Assembly: GCF_001436295.1 (NCBI RefSeq)
Contig: NZ_AYYY01000025.1
Span: 248,001-312,000, forward strand
Length of the DNA stretch: 64,000 bases
Direction: 5' to 3'
Source of the DNA: Paucilactobacillus vaccinostercus DSM 20634
GTDB lineage: Bacteria; Bacillota; Bacilli; Lactobacillales; Lactobacillaceae
The translations under genes were made by a program, and so were the position numbers. The notes beneath the pieces are model-generated. The model had not been told where the DNA came from. It searched no databases and worked only from the letters and a program-made list of their open reading frames with translations. Below, piece after piece: positions 26,249 to 35,974 of this stretch (the stretch's first letter is position 1; each line of letters opens with the position of its first letter).

Positions 26249-27246
26249 GGTCGTCTAAGTGCTCCGTTTTCGTTTAAATTAAAGACAATTGGTGCATCAC
26301 GTGCCACAAACCGTTGTGCATGGGTTTGTTGACATAGTTGCTCGTCGAGAGTCAACTTGGTCACGGCCGTTTGGTGATAGGCCTGAAAATAGTAGCTGCG
26401 GCTTTCCGCTACCGTCGCCGCGCGATAAACCGAGTAGGTGGCTTGATGGTCGGTATTCTTGGGTACGGTTACACCATCCAATAATCGCCAACTACTGATA
26501 AATGCTTCTTGTTCATTACGGGGCTGATCAGCCCGTTCCTTAAAGTAGGCCGCCCGAATAAAGCGGGCCCCCGGCGAATACGATCCCGGTGGAATCGATT
26601 TGCCCGACAGGCTGCCCGTCGTGACCTTAGCGGTATTTAATGGCACCTGGCCGGTCCGAAACGCCGACGTAAAGTCCATGTACTGATCCAATTGGGCCAA
26701 CTGCTTGTCAAAGTTCGGACTATTTGTCACAACTCCCAGCGGATTTTCGATCACCCGCATCGGCATCGTCGTGGGTTCAATGACCACAATGCGGCCGGTC
26801 GGGTCCGTCAGTGCAAAATGCAGTTCCGGATACCCGTACTTCACGTCACTGTGGGTATCATCCATCAGCTCAATGTCTGGTAATTGCGCAATGACATCGG
26901 CAACGGACGCACAGTGGCCTAACGCCCATAACACGAATTCAAAACCGGCTAGTTGCGTTTTGTCGGCGCGTCGTTGACTTCTCAATTGAGCCCCGTTAGC
27001 AAACGTCAGCTTCTGGGCACACAAGCCCTTTTCGTTAACGCCATCGGAAATATCGGCCCGTAACCGGTCAAACTGACCGCCCCCCACAATGGCGTAGCGG
27101 TTCGTATAGGTATGATGATCAAACCGTGTCTGCCAGTGAAACTGACGGGGTAAAAAGACCGGTGAATTTTCGAGCGACGGCCAGTCCATTGTCCGCGCTA
27201 GTAAGTGCGTGCCATCCTGAGCAACTTGATAAATACTGGTGCACAT
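26245..27246 (-). CDS. Choloylglycine hydrolase family (bile salt hydrolase / penicillin V acylase-like)
   Basis: 333 aa, Ntn-hydrolase. Cys2 becomes the N-terminal nucleophile; Arg18 and Asp21 (LLARTMDW) match the known catalytic set, and GVVTNSPNFD gives the conserved Asn. These enzymes cut linear amide bonds. Whether it prefers conjugated bile salts, penicillin V or N-acyl homoserine lactones cannot be read from sequence. It heads an operon with rluD-like, terC and trx. Confidence 0.88.
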   Translation of the reverse strand: MCTSIYQVAQDGTHLLARTMDWPSLENSPVFLPRQFHWQTRFDHHTYTNRYAIVGGGQFDRLRADISDGVNEKGLCAQKLTFANGAQLRSQRRADKTQLAGFEFVLWALGHCASVADVIAQLPDIELMDDTHSDVKYGYPELHFALTDPTGRIVVIEPTTMPMRVIENPLGVVTNSPNFDKQLAQLDQYMDFTSAFRTGQVPLNTAKVTTGSLSGKSIPPGSYSPGARFIRAAYFKERADQPRNEQEAFISSWRLLDGVTVPKNTDHQATYSVYRAATVAESRSYYFQAYHQTAVTKLTLDEQLCQQTHAQRFVARDAPIVFNLNENGALRRP

Positions 27247-27346
27247 GTCCGATCACCATCCTTTCATGTTCTATTCTATGACAGATCCTTTACAATCGCC
27301 AAGACAAAGTGTTTAATGGATGAGAATAATAAGGAGAGTTACGATT

Positions 27347-28264
27347 ATGTTAACAGTCACCCCTGTAACGCCACATTTGAATTGGATTAACGTCCAAAAC
27401 CCGACGAGTGAAGAAACCATCAAGCTCGTGACGCAGTATCAGGTCACCGACGAAATGCTAGCCTACGCCATTGACCCGGATGAACGTGCCCGTGTCGAAG
27501 CTGATCCCCGCGCCAATATTACCCTGCTCATTTTTGACGTCTACTGTGTCCCAGACGATGACGCCGAATCGCAGACTGCGCCCATTGGGATCATGTTTAC
27601 CAACGATAACCTCATCACCTTTACCACGGAGCAGACCAACTTCGTGACCGAACTCCTCGAAGAACAGGTCGACCATAAATCGGATACTCAGCACATTAAT
27701 GATCAAATCGATTTGGTACTCCCGATGCTTTATCAGCTGTCCACCGACTACTTTGCCCCAATTCGGCAGGCTGATTCCCAACGGGTCGAAATTCAGCGCT
27801 CGCTAGAACGGCGGACGGACCGCAAGGCCATTGCGGCGTTCGTCAACCTTGAAACCGGCCTGATCTACATCCTAACTTCCCTTCGAGGCAACGTTTCGCT
27901 GCTCAAAGATTTGAAGCGCCGGTCACGAAATCTCACAACGCAGCAAACCAACGATCTCGACGACGTCTTAATCGAAGCCGAACAAGGACTAGAAATGGCC
28001 ACCATGACCTCCAACATCATCGAGCGGATCTCAAATGCCTATTCCAAAGTCCTCGATAGCAACCTGAACAACACGATGAGATTCTTGACCATCTATTCCA
28101 TTGTCCTCACAATTCCGTCAATTGTGTTCGGCTTCTTCGGCCAAAACGTGCACCTGCCGTTCGAGTCGTCCCCGATCGGTTGGGAACTAACCATCATGGT
28201 CATGCTGGTTTTAGCCGTTCTGACTATGTGGTTGTTAATGAACAATCATTGGTGGCGTAAATAG
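27347..28264 (+). CDS. CorA-family divalent cation transporter
   Basis: 305 aa from the ATG at 27347 behind AAGGAG. Long soluble N-terminal domain with a coiled helix, then two membrane helices at the C-terminus. The signature normally read as YGMN is FGQN here (VFGFFGQNVHLP), a Met-to-Gln change at the selectivity loop. Mg2+ or Co2+ transport is likely, but some CorA relatives export Zn2+. Confidence 0.88.
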   Translation: MLTVTPVTPHLNWINVQNPTSEETIKLVTQYQVTDEMLAYAIDPDERARVEADPRANITLLIFDVYCVPDDDAESQTAPIGIMFTNDNLITFTTEQTNFVTELLEEQVDHKSDTQHINDQIDLVLPMLYQLSTDYFAPIRQADSQRVEIQRSLERRTDRKAIAAFVNLETGLIYILTSLRGNVSLLKDLKRRSRNLTTQQTNDLDDVLIEAEQGLEMATMTSNIIERISNAYSKVLDSNLNNTMRFLTIYSIVLTIPSIVFGFFGQNVHLPFESSPIGWELTIMVMLVLAVLTMWLLMNNHWWRK

Positions 28265-28276
28265 TGATTTACTCAA

Positions 28277-28320
28277 AAAACAGCGGTACCGCGACTCAAT
28301 CGTCGTCGTACCGCTGTTTT
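28277..28320. terminator. Bidirectional terminator between corA-like and asd
   Basis: AAAACAGCGGTAC (28277-28289) / GTACCGCTGTTTT (28308-28320), convergent genes on both sides. Confidence 0.85.
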
Positions 28321-28321
28321 G

Positions 28322-29395
28322 CTATTCTGCTGCACTAGGAACGTGCAATAAATCCATTTTATCCAAGTATTCCGCAATTTCAACGGAGTTCCAGGCCGCA
28401 CCCTTCAGCAGATTATCGGCCACGTTCCATAAGTGGAATGCGCCCTTATTTTCCTGATCGGGGCGAATCCGACCCACGAATGTTTCCCGTCGGCCCTGCG
28501 CCGTGATTGGTTGCGGATACAGCTGCTCGGCCGGATCGTCTTGTAAGACATCCCCGTCGAAGTTAGCAATTGCATCCTGAATGCCCGCCACCGTGGCATG
28601 CTTATCCAGCACTTCAAAGTACACGGATTCACAGTGTGCAATCGGCACCGGCACCCGCGAACAAGTTGCCGTGACCTGAATATCATTACTATTCATATCG
28701 CCGCCACACATGATTTTCTTCGTTTCATGAATCATCTTCCACTCTTCGTGGGTGTAGCCATCTTCTTCAAACACATCAATCTGAGGCAGTACGTTAAACG
28801 CTTGCTGGTAGTGTTTTTTGTCACCCCTAACCGGCATAATCTTGGGGGTGTATGTCTTTCCGTCTAAGTAGGCTTGGCTCTCATCGAGGGTCTCTTGGAC
28901 CGCCCGATTTCCCGCACCACTGACCGCCTGTAAGGTTGTCACGATCACGCGCGATAACCCATAGCGCTCACGAATCGGTTCGAGCGCCATCACCATTTGA
29001 ATTGTTGAACAGTTGGGGTTGGCGATCAAGCCCTGATGCTCGTTCAGTGCCTCCGCATTGACTTCGGGAACCACCAACGGCACGTTAGGATCCATCCGAA
29101 AGGCCGAGGTATTATCCACCACGACCGCCCCGCGCTTAATGGCTTCGGGGGCAAACTGCTTCGATACGGCGCCACCAGCAGAAAAGAGCGCTAGGTCGAT
29201 TCCCGTAAATGATTCGGGGGTGGTTTCTTCAACGACCGTGTCTTGGCCCTTGAACTTGAGCACGGTGCCGGCCGAATGCTTCGAGGCCAAGAGCTTAATT
29301 GTTTTTACCTTAAGCGTCGATTGCTCGACCATTTGGATCATTCGTGTGCCGACCGCTCCGGTTGCACCCACAATTGCGACATTATATTCACTCAC
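28322..29395 (-). CDS. asd: Aspartate-semialdehyde dehydrogenase
   Basis: 357 aa from GTG 29395, chosen since GAGG lies 9 bases upstream. Reduces aspartyl phosphate to aspartate semialdehyde for lysine/DAP, threonine and methionine. NADP motif [14 protein letters not shown]; catalytic Cys in [10 protein letters not shown]; His in [10 protein letters not shown]. Monocistronic; the convergent corA-like gene shares its terminator. Confidence 0.94.
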   Translation of the reverse strand: MSEYNVAIVGATGAVGTRMIQMVEQSTLKVKTIKLLASKHSAGTVLKFKGQDTVVEETTPESFTGIDLALFSAGGAVSKQFAPEAIKRGAVVVDNTSAFRMDPNVPLVVPEVNAEALNEHQGLIANPNCSTIQMVMALEPIRERYGLSRVIVTTLQAVSGAGNRAVQETLDESQAYLDGKTYTPKIMPVRGDKKHYQQAFNVLPQIDVFEEDGYTHEEWKMIHETKKIMCGGDMNSNDIQVTATCSRVPVPIAHCESVYFEVLDKHATVAGIQDAIANFDGDVLQDDPAEQLYPQPITAQGRRETFVGRIRPDQENKGAFHLWNVADNLLKGAAWNSVEIAEYLDKMDLLHVPSAAE

Positions 29396-29440
29396 AGGAA
29401 AAGACCTCACTTATCTTAAAATTGAATTTATTTTAGCATT

Positions 29441-29902
29441 TTAGTTGCCCGACGTCTCCTGATTCGACTGTGCCGGATGAATTTCATAGTGGATCTTACC
29501 TTCATCATTGGTCACCCCGTACAAAACTTGTTCATGCGCATCGTCGATAAATCCAAGGTTCAACCGCCGCCGACCGTTGACATTTTCGATTCCATGAAAT
29601 GCCTGTCGGGCAAAATGGTGCGCCCATTTGGCATCCTCAATCAGGGTTTTACTCTTGTCATTCGCCGCACTCAGCGTGTAGCCTTCATCCATTAAGTGCT
29701 TCACAAGCGATACCTTGACGTAGGCGTCAAACCCAAACACCCGCGCATCCTGCTCTTCTTGGCGTTGCTTAGCCGCAATGAATGCTTTTTTCTCCCAATA
29801 CCGTAGCTGGCGCGTCGAAACACCGGTCATCCGGCTTAATTCCCCAATTTTAAACTGTAATTTACTGAGATCGAGCATTCGTTTTTGCTTGTCTGATTCC
29901 AT
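29441..29902 (-). CDS. MerR-family transcriptional regulator
   Basis: 153 aa. N-terminal winged helix FKIGELSRMTGVSTRQLRYWEKK; the dimer helix follows. The effector part is short and has no Cys pattern of metal sensors. It lies 11 bp after the GNAT gene and just upstream of asd; the target is unknown. Confidence 0.85.
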   Translation of the reverse strand: MESDKQKRMLDLSKLQFKIGELSRMTGVSTRQLRYWEKKAFIAAKQRQEEQDARVFGFDAYVKVSLVKHLMDEGYTLSAANDKSKTLIEDAKWAHHFARQAFHGIENVNGRRRLNLGFIDDAHEQVLYGVTNDEGKIHYEIHPAQSNQETSGN

Positions 29903-29912
29903 AATTACTCCT

Positions 29913-30347
29913 CTATTTTAGGGACTTGACCATTTGGCGGTGCATAATCCCTGCTTCTTCGAAAACATCACCGTGTGGCGTGAATCCCAACCGGTCGTAG
30001 AACCCGAGGGCCGTTAGTTGGGCTCCGAGGTACGCAGACTGCACATGGTCATCCGCTTGTGCCTGATCGAGAACGTGGGTCATCAAAGTGGCCGCATACC
30101 CATGGTGCCGCGCGGACTGGATCGTCGCGACGCGCTGGATATGAAGCCGTTGGTCCGTCAAAACCGTTCGTAACGTGACTACCGGTTGGCCGGCCACGTA
30201 ACCGACGTAGTGTGTCGCAATCGCATCATCGTTGTCCTTTTCGAGGGCTTCTGGCACCCCTTGTTCTCGCACAAACACTGCCAGTCGTATGGCGAGGGCG
30301 TCTTCAAAGACCGCTCCACTTTTTCCCGTTACCTGTTTAATTTCCAC
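29913..30347 (-). CDS. GNAT-family N-acetyltransferase
   Basis: 144 aa, ElaA/YjcF-like. The acetyl-CoA loop is seen around RVATIQSARHHGYAATLM. Starts at GTG with GGGGTG upstream. The N-terminal AIRLAVFVREQGVPEALEKD is typical of this subgroup. Substrate unknown. Same operon as the MerR gene. Confidence 0.85.
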   Translation of the reverse strand: MEIKQVTGKSGAVFEDALAIRLAVFVREQGVPEALEKDNDDAIATHYVGYVAGQPVVTLRTVLTDQRLHIQRVATIQSARHHGYAATLMTHVLDQAQADDHVQSAYLGAQLTALGFYDRLGFTPHGDVFEEAGIMHRQMVKSLK

Positions 30348-30471
30348 GCTGTCACCCCATCACATTCTTCTAAGCTCCATTGTATCATCAATGGCCCTAA
30401 TTTCGTGCACAAAACGCGCGCAACCACTATACTGAAACCAACAACTTATCAGTTATTTGGGAGGTTACGTC

Positions 30472-31353
30472 ATGCAAATCCATCATATCTCGGTTTTAGC
30501 GTCGAATTTTACCAGTAATCACGCGTTTTACACCCATACTTTGGGACTGCGCCTCGTCAAAGATACGGTCAATCAGGAAAATCCCGCCATCGAGCACCTC
30601 TTCTACGGGGACTACCTCGGATCGCCAGGAACCGTTATCACGTTTTTTATCATCCCCTACCTCGGTCATCGTACCGATGGCAACCATTCGATCAGCGATC
30701 TCATCCTTCAAATTCCTCGGCACACCAGCGATTGGTGGGCGCAATGGTTGACCGCCCAACACGTCGCTGTCACCCACACTGCCGACCAGTTGACCTTCGA
30801 TGACCTAGATGAGTTCCACATCATTTTGCGTGAAGGTGACGCCCAACTCACAACGGCTCAAATCAATCCTGCTTCGCCAGTGCCTGCTCAAAATCAGATT
30901 GTCAAAATTCTCGGCACGCACTGGCTCGGACCGGATCCGGCCGCCAGTGCGCGCTTCTTCGATCAATTCATCGCGGCGCCCACCGATGCCACGGGTCAGG
31001 TGCAGTTAGCGGATCACAACTTTATTGGGCTAAAAAAAGCCCCGACCCAGCAACGAACACGCTTTGGGCGGGGCAGCGTCGATCACTTGGCCTTACAGGT
31101 CGCCGATGATCAACAATTATTTGCATACTGGCAAAAGGCGGTGCAACAGGGCTGGCAACTGGAACTATTCCGTAACCGCCACTGGTTTAAGAGCATCTAT
31201 CTTCGTGACCCGAGTGACAACCGGCTCGAACTCGCCACACCGGCCCCCGGATTCACCGTTGATGAACCCCTCGATCAATTGGGCACCCACCTCGTCTTAC
31301 CGCCATGGCTGGCCGATCAGCGTGCTGAAATTGAACAGCGCCTGCAACGCTAA
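30472..31353 (+). CDS. Glyoxalase/dioxygenase (VOC) family protein
   Basis: 293 aa with two VOC modules, as in ring-cleaving dioxygenase-like proteins (MhqO/CatE group). Metal-binding candidates are IHHISVLASN and GSVDHLALQV at the start of each module, with RDPSDNRLELATP near the end. Start at 30472 with GGGAGG upstream. In bacilli relatives are tied to quinone stress; the substrate here is not known. Confidence 0.82.
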   Translation: MQIHHISVLASNFTSNHAFYTHTLGLRLVKDTVNQENPAIEHLFYGDYLGSPGTVITFFIIPYLGHRTDGNHSISDLILQIPRHTSDWWAQWLTAQHVAVTHTADQLTFDDLDEFHIILREGDAQLTTAQINPASPVPAQNQIVKILGTHWLGPDPAASARFFDQFIAAPTDATGQVQLADHNFIGLKKAPTQQRTRFGRGSVDHLALQVADDQQLFAYWQKAVQQGWQLELFRNRHWFKSIYLRDPSDNRLELATPAPGFTVDEPLDQLGTHLVLPPWLADQRAEIEQRLQR

Positions 31354-32013
31354 CTACTTACGATTATAGTAGTCGACGGTGACATCGTCGGCCGTCACGA
31401 TGAGCTTGGTGACACTGCCATTTTGGGGCCGGACGGTCAGATCATACTTTCCCTGACCAAACTTTTCCATCATGCTCAACACGGTATTGCCGTGACTAAT
31501 TAAGAGGACGTTATCCCCGTCCTTTAGCTGGTCATTGCTTCGAATCAGGGCAAAGCCTTGGTCGAGTCGCTGCCAGTATTCTGCATTATCTTCCGCATCG
31601 TGGAAGGGATCGGCAGCCTTCAAAAGATCCTTGGCCTTACCAATCGAATACTTTTCTACAATTTGTTTGAACGTCGCTAGACCGTGGGGTGCGCCCGCCA
31701 TGTACCAAGCTTCATCCATATTCGTCCCTTCAAAATAGCCGTAAAATTCTTCCCGAAAGTACGGTGCCACGATCGGTGTCTCCGGTGCCCCTGCGTGGTT
31801 GGCCGCTAAGATCATCTTCGCGGTTTGTTCGGCCCGCGTGGTATCACTACAGTAGGCCGCCGCAAAGGTCGTCTCGGCCAGCTTTTGCCCGGCGGCCTGG
31901 GCGTCTTGAATTCCCTTATCGGTCAGTGGTGAATTACTCCACCCCTGCAATTTATTGTAGATATTGTAATATGTTTGACCATGTCTGACGACGTAGACGT
32001 TTAACTTTGTCAT
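31354..32013 (-). CDS. Histidine phosphatase (phosphoglycerate mutase-like)
   Basis: 219 aa. The RHG motif VRHGQTYYNIYNKLQGW gives the catalytic His; the second His is in LLISHGNTVLSMM. A general phosphatase of the cofactor-dependent mutase superfamily; not the glycolytic enzyme by length and motif. Convergent with the glyoxalase-family gene with no gap and no visible terminator. Confidence 0.85.
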   Translation of the reverse strand: MTKLNVYVVRHGQTYYNIYNKLQGWSNSPLTDKGIQDAQAAGQKLAETTFAAAYCSDTTRAEQTAKMILAANHAGAPETPIVAPYFREEFYGYFEGTNMDEAWYMAGAPHGLATFKQIVEKYSIGKAKDLLKAADPFHDAEDNAEYWQRLDQGFALIRSNDQLKDGDNVLLISHGNTVLSMMEKFGQGKYDLTVRPQNGSVTKLIVTADDVTVDYYNRK

Positions 32014-32177
32014 GATCGTAACCTCCCTGAATCAGCCGTTGCTTGAAGTACCTCAACCTTACCGCAATCGTTAAAGCGATACCATCTTTTTTTACTATGG
32101 ATAGTTGAGAAAGCGCGTTACTTTAGTTGTGAGATGACTCAACTTAAAGCATTATTTAAAACGAACACTTGTTCTGA

Positions 32178-32183
32178 TATAAT
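32178..32183 (+). promoter_or_regulatory. Extended -10 promoter for tnpB
   Basis: TGATATAAT with a TG extension (32175-32183); no good -35. AGGAGG follows at 32194-32199. Confidence 0.5.
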
Positions 32184-32204
32184 GAAATTAATCAGGAGGT
32201 GGCG

Positions 32205-33353
32205 GTGTTGTTTTTAAAAGGAATCAAATTGCGAGTCTATCCAAACCGTGAACAACGGGCCCAAATTCAAGCCAGTTTTGGCTGTAATCGTTTTGTCTGG
32301 AATCAAATGTTGAATATGTTGATAACGCGGTATGAAAATAATCCGGAGTTATCGTTACCGTCATCCTATACTTTAGATTATCTTTTACCCCAGTTAAAGC
32401 GCGAATATCCCTTTTTGAAATCTGTCGAAAGTACAAGCCTCCAAGTCACAAATCATGATTTAATTGAAGCCTACCGTTGTTTTTTCAAGCAACATCGAGG
32501 ATTTCCAAAATTTAAGTCACGCAAGTATCCTAAGAAAAGTTATCAAGTCAAAATGGTGAATCATAATATTGAAGTCGTTGACACTCACCAGATTATCTTG
32601 CCTAAATTGGGATCGATGAGTTTTAAAACAGGTGCTTTGATTAAGGGCACAATCAAAAGGGTGACGATTCGGCGGTCTGTGACTAATAAATACTATGCTA
32701 TCTTGTTGGTTGATACGTCGATTGAGCCGCTCGAAAAAACGAAGCACATTGTCGGTCTTGATTTAGGTGTGTCTGATTTGGTGATTACTAGTACTGGTGT
32801 TAAATATCCTACCAAGCGTTTTGATAAACAATTAGCCGATAAGAAACACTATTGGGAAAAACGCTTGGCGCGTCGTCGCCTTCAAGCACAAACTCAAATT
32901 GCCCGGGATCACCACAATCATGTATTAGAGCCTCGCGAACTAACAGATTTTAAGAACTATCAAAAGGCTAAATTGATGGTTGCCAAGTACAATGAAAAGA
33001 TCGCTAACCAACGTAATAACTACCTACATCAGATTAGTAAGCAATTAGTCGAGCAGTACGATGTGATCAAAATGGAAGACTTGAAAACCAAAAATCTACT
33101 AAGAAATCACCATCTTGCCCGTGCAATTGCGAATCAGGGCTGGCGATTATTAAGGACGATGCTAGCGTACAAAGCTAGTTGGTACGGTAAACAACTTGTG
33201 ATTGTGAACCCGTATAAAACGAGCCAGGTTTGTGCCAATTGTGGCTATGATGATGGTAAACATGCATTAAACATTCGCCGTTGGACATGCCCAAATTGTG
33301 ATGTTGAACATGATCGAGACGTGAATGCGGCTTTGAATATCTGTCGTGCTTAA
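32205..33353 (+). CDS. tnpB: TnpB, RNA-guided endonuclease of IS200/IS605 family
   Basis: About 382 aa. Start taken as GTG 32205 (or TTG 32208), placed 5-8 bases after AGGAGG. The RuvC triad is intact: Asp in HIVGLDLGVSD, Glu in IKMEDLKTKN and Asp in HDRDVNAAL; the zinc finger is CANC...CPNC. Helix-turn-helix N-terminus with LKGIKLRVYPN is typical. TnpB cuts DNA next to a short TAM under guidance of an RNA from the element's right end, which helps keep the element. It appears active by sequence. Confidence 0.93.
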   Translation: MLFLKGIKLRVYPNREQRAQIQASFGCNRFVWNQMLNMLITRYENNPELSLPSSYTLDYLLPQLKREYPFLKSVESTSLQVTNHDLIEAYRCFFKQHRGFPKFKSRKYPKKSYQVKMVNHNIEVVDTHQIILPKLGSMSFKTGALIKGTIKRVTIRRSVTNKYYAILLVDTSIEPLEKTKHIVGLDLGVSDLVITSTGVKYPTKRFDKQLADKKHYWEKRLARRRLQAQTQIARDHHNHVLEPRELTDFKNYQKAKLMVAKYNEKIANQRNNYLHQISKQLVEQYDVIKMEDLKTKNLLRNHHLARAIANQGWRLLRTMLAYKASWYGKQLVIVNPYKTSQVCANCGYDDGKHALNIRRWTCPNCDVEHDRDVNAALNICRA

Positions 33354-33510
33354 TAAATAAAAAGTAACTGGCCTGGAGTAGGCCTTAGGTAATAGCCGTG
33401 ACCGCTGTTGTGCGTTCAATGAACGCACAACAAGTTGGCGGTGTTTCTAGAAGCTCATTACTTGAGTGATGAGTAGCTCACTGAAATCAATCCAGAAGAA
33501 TTAACTTTTT
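33354..33510 (+). ncRNA. Predicted omega/re RNA of TnpB with guide
   Basis: The stretch from the tnpB stop to the right end is strongly structured (ACTGGCCT...AGGCC hairpin, TTGTGCGTTC/GAACGCACAA hairpin 33408-33431, right-end hairpin). By analogy with known TnpB systems the RNA 3' end runs past the element, so the guide would be the flank starting TCCAGAAGAATTAACT at 33491. The left-flank TTAC would be the TAM. Confidence 0.6.
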
Positions 33511-33614
33511 ATTATTGTTGCTAAATCTCGAAACGGCCATGAAGAATGTATGATAAAATATGAATGTTTATAATTTAAATTCATACCTATTCAGACTGTG
33601 AGGATGTTAATTAC

Positions 33615-35747
33615 ATGCACAAGTTAAATACAATGAAGGACACAAGAATGGGTCTCTTTACCATTTTGGTGTTTCTTTTTTGGTTAAAAACGCTACTGGC
33701 CTACTTCGTCGATTTTCGATTGGGTGCAGAAGGCGTTTTTCAATATTTTATTCTGCTGATTAACCCGATCGCGACGACCATTTTTATGTTTGGCCTCGCC
33801 TTTTACTTCAAGCGATCGCGGTTTTTCTACCCGATTTTAATGGCGCTATACATTGGTAACACGGTATTGCTCTATTTGAACGTCATTTACTTCCGGGAAT
33901 TTACCGACTTTATGACGGTGGCCACCATGACCGGCTACTCGAAAGTTGATCAAGGATTGAGTGGCAGTTCGCTCGCGCTCACTAACGTCCACGATATTTT
34001 GTACTGGATCGATATCGTCATTATTTTACTGATGATGCTGTTTCGCAAGATTAAGTTCGATCCGCGCGGCGTCAATCACCGGATGGCTTTTGCCATCACG
34101 TCGGTGGCGGTGACCCTCTTTGGTGTCAATCTATCGCTCGGTGAAATGAGTCGCCCACAGCTACTCACGCGGACGTTTGATCGGACCTACATCGTCAAGT
34201 ATCTGGGTGTCGACGCCTTCACCATTTACGACGGGATCAAATCCCAACACACCAGCAACATGCGTAAATCGGCCACGAAGTCCGAACTAGAGGCCGTTAA
34301 GAAATTCACCGACGCCCACTATGCCAGCCCGAACAAGAGTATGTACGGGATTGCCAAGGGGCGCAACGTCTTCGTGATCCATCTGGAAAGTTTCCAGCAA
34401 TTCCTGATTGATAAGAAGATTAACGGACAGGAAGTCACCCCATTCCTCAACTCGATCTACCACGGTAGCAACACCTACGCCTTTGATAACTTCTTCCATC
34501 AAGTGGGGCAAGGTAAGACCAGTGATGCCGAGAACATGCTAGAAACCAGTACGTACGGGCTTTCACAAGGGTCCCTCTTCGCAACGCTGGGGAGCGACAA
34601 CACCTTCCAAGCGGCCCCATCAATTTTGAAGCAACGGGCCGGCTATACCAGCGCCGTCTTTCATGGGAACGTGGCCAGTTTCTGGAACCGAAACAACGTC
34701 TACAAGAACATGGGCTACCAGTACTTCTTCGACGCCAGCTACTATGATACGTCTGGCGATAAGTCGACCGGCTATGGTTTGAAGGATAAGCTGCTGTTCA
34801 ACGATTCCGTGAAGTACCTTGAACGACTACAACAACCGTTCTACGCGAAGTACATTACCGTCACAAACCACTTCCCGTACGACCTCGACTCCGAAGACGA
34901 GGATCCAAACTTCAAGACGGTGGATACCGGTGATAGTGCCGTGGATAACTACTTTGTGACCGCCCACTATCTCGATCAGTCCTTGAAGGAATTCTTCACC
35001 TACCTGAAGAAGACCGGTCTCTACGACAAGTCGATCTTCGTCATTTATGGTGATCACTACGGTATTTCCGATTCTGAAAACAAAAAACTAGCTTCCGTGC
35101 TAGGCAAGAGTTCTGATGACTGGACCGACTATGACGACGCACAACTCCAGCGGGTGCCATTGATGTTCCTAATTCCTAATTCTGGTGGTAAGGGCTATAT
35201 ATCCCACACTTACGGTGGTGAAATTGACGTCTTGCCAACCCTCATGCATTTGCTCGGTGTCAGTTCGAAGCGCTACATCCAGTTCGGGACCGACCTCTTC
35301 TCTAGTCAACACGATCAGGTCGTCGCCTTCCGGAACCAAGACTTCGTGACGCCAAACTATACCAGCATTTCTGACGTCATCTACAGTAATAAGACGGGTA
35401 AAAAGGCCACTCTAACGGCCGCCCAGAAGAAGCAGTTGAAGAAGGATCAAACCAAGGTCAACAAGGAACTGAGCCTCTCAGATTCCTTGAACGATAAGAA
35501 CCTGCTGCGCTTCTATAATCCAAAAGGCTTCAAGGCCGTCAACGCGTCGAAGTACAACTATTCGAACGGATTGGATAAAGAAATTAAGATTGAAGATCAG
35601 TTGAAGGGCAAGTCAACCAGCCTCTACTCCGAAAACGGGGATAAGACGACGGCGAGCGAGTACTCAACCGATGCACCTGAATTAACTCACTCATCAACGG
35701 ATTCTAACCGAATTAAGATTACGAACCCTGATGATAGTAAGAACTAG
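33615..35747 (+). CDS. ltaS: LtaS-type lipoteichoic acid synthase
   Basis: 710 aa. Five membrane helices in the first 180 residues, then an extracellular sulfatase-fold domain. The catalytic Thr302 is in VGQGKTSDAEN and the Mn ligand Glu258 in VIHLESFQQF; other metal residues lie in YGDHYGIS. It polymerises glycerol phosphate from phosphatidylglycerol on the outer face. The C-terminal ~100 residues are a low-complexity charged tail. A signal-peptidase site after the last helix is likely, as in S. aureus LtaS. Confidence 0.94.
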   Translation: MHKLNTMKDTRMGLFTILVFLFWLKTLLAYFVDFRLGAEGVFQYFILLINPIATTIFMFGLAFYFKRSRFFYPILMALYIGNTVLLYLNVIYFREFTDFMTVATMTGYSKVDQGLSGSSLALTNVHDILYWIDIVIILLMMLFRKIKFDPRGVNHRMAFAITSVAVTLFGVNLSLGEMSRPQLLTRTFDRTYIVKYLGVDAFTIYDGIKSQHTSNMRKSATKSELEAVKKFTDAHYASPNKSMYGIAKGRNVFVIHLESFQQFLIDKKINGQEVTPFLNSIYHGSNTYAFDNFFHQVGQGKTSDAENMLETSTYGLSQGSLFATLGSDNTFQAAPSILKQRAGYTSAVFHGNVASFWNRNNVYKNMGYQYFFDASYYDTSGDKSTGYGLKDKLLFNDSVKYLERLQQPFYAKYITVTNHFPYDLDSEDEDPNFKTVDTGDSAVDNYFVTAHYLDQSLKEFFTYLKKTGLYDKSIFVIYGDHYGISDSENKKLASVLGKSSDDWTDYDDAQLQRVPLMFLIPNSGGKGYISHTYGGEIDVLPTLMHLLGVSSKRYIQFGTDLFSSQHDQVVAFRNQDFVTPNYTSISDVIYSNKTGKKATLTAAQKKQLKKDQTKVNKELSLSDSLNDKNLLRFYNPKGFKAVNASKYNYSNGLDKEIKIEDQLKGKSTSLYSENGDKTTASEYSTDAPELTHSSTDSNRIKITNPDDSKN

Positions 35748-35758
35748 CATTAAATTAG

Positions 35759-35800
35759 GCCGTTTACCACAATTTATTAGTTGTGATAAACGGCTTTTTT
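35759..35800 (+). terminator. ltaS terminator
   Basis: GCCGTTTA (35759-35766) and TAAACGGC (35787-35794) with an inner CCACAA/TTGTGA helix, then six T. Confidence 0.88.
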
Positions 35801-35824
35801 AATGAAATAAATAGGTTATACAAA

Positions 35825-35855
35825 ATCCCCGCTGAGCAAAATACTTAGCGGGGAT
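35825..35855 (-). terminator. Probable terminator of the orphan mazE-like gene
   Basis: ATCCCCGCT/AGCGGGGAT stem with a short T-rich tail on the minus strand. Confidence 0.6.
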
Positions 35856-35974
35856 GCTTTATTAGCTACTTACCGTTTACAAAAAAACTTAATTGATTTT
35901 CTTTTTGCATAATCAATATCAATTCGCACAAAAATCAAAAAAATTTCGTCAAATAATGATTTTCCGCATCCGTC

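Larger units (their letters stand above)
32122..33490 (+). mobile_element. IS200/IS605-type element with tnpB only
   Basis: Limits inferred from IS608-like rules: TTAC at 32118-32121 just outside the left end, and TCAA at 33487-33490 at the right end. The left end folds into an imperfect hairpin (AGTT..GAG / CTC..AACT, 32125-32144), the right end into CTCATTAC/GTGATGAG (from about 33448). There is no tnpA, so the element would need a transposase in trans. 1,369 bp. Confidence 0.75.
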
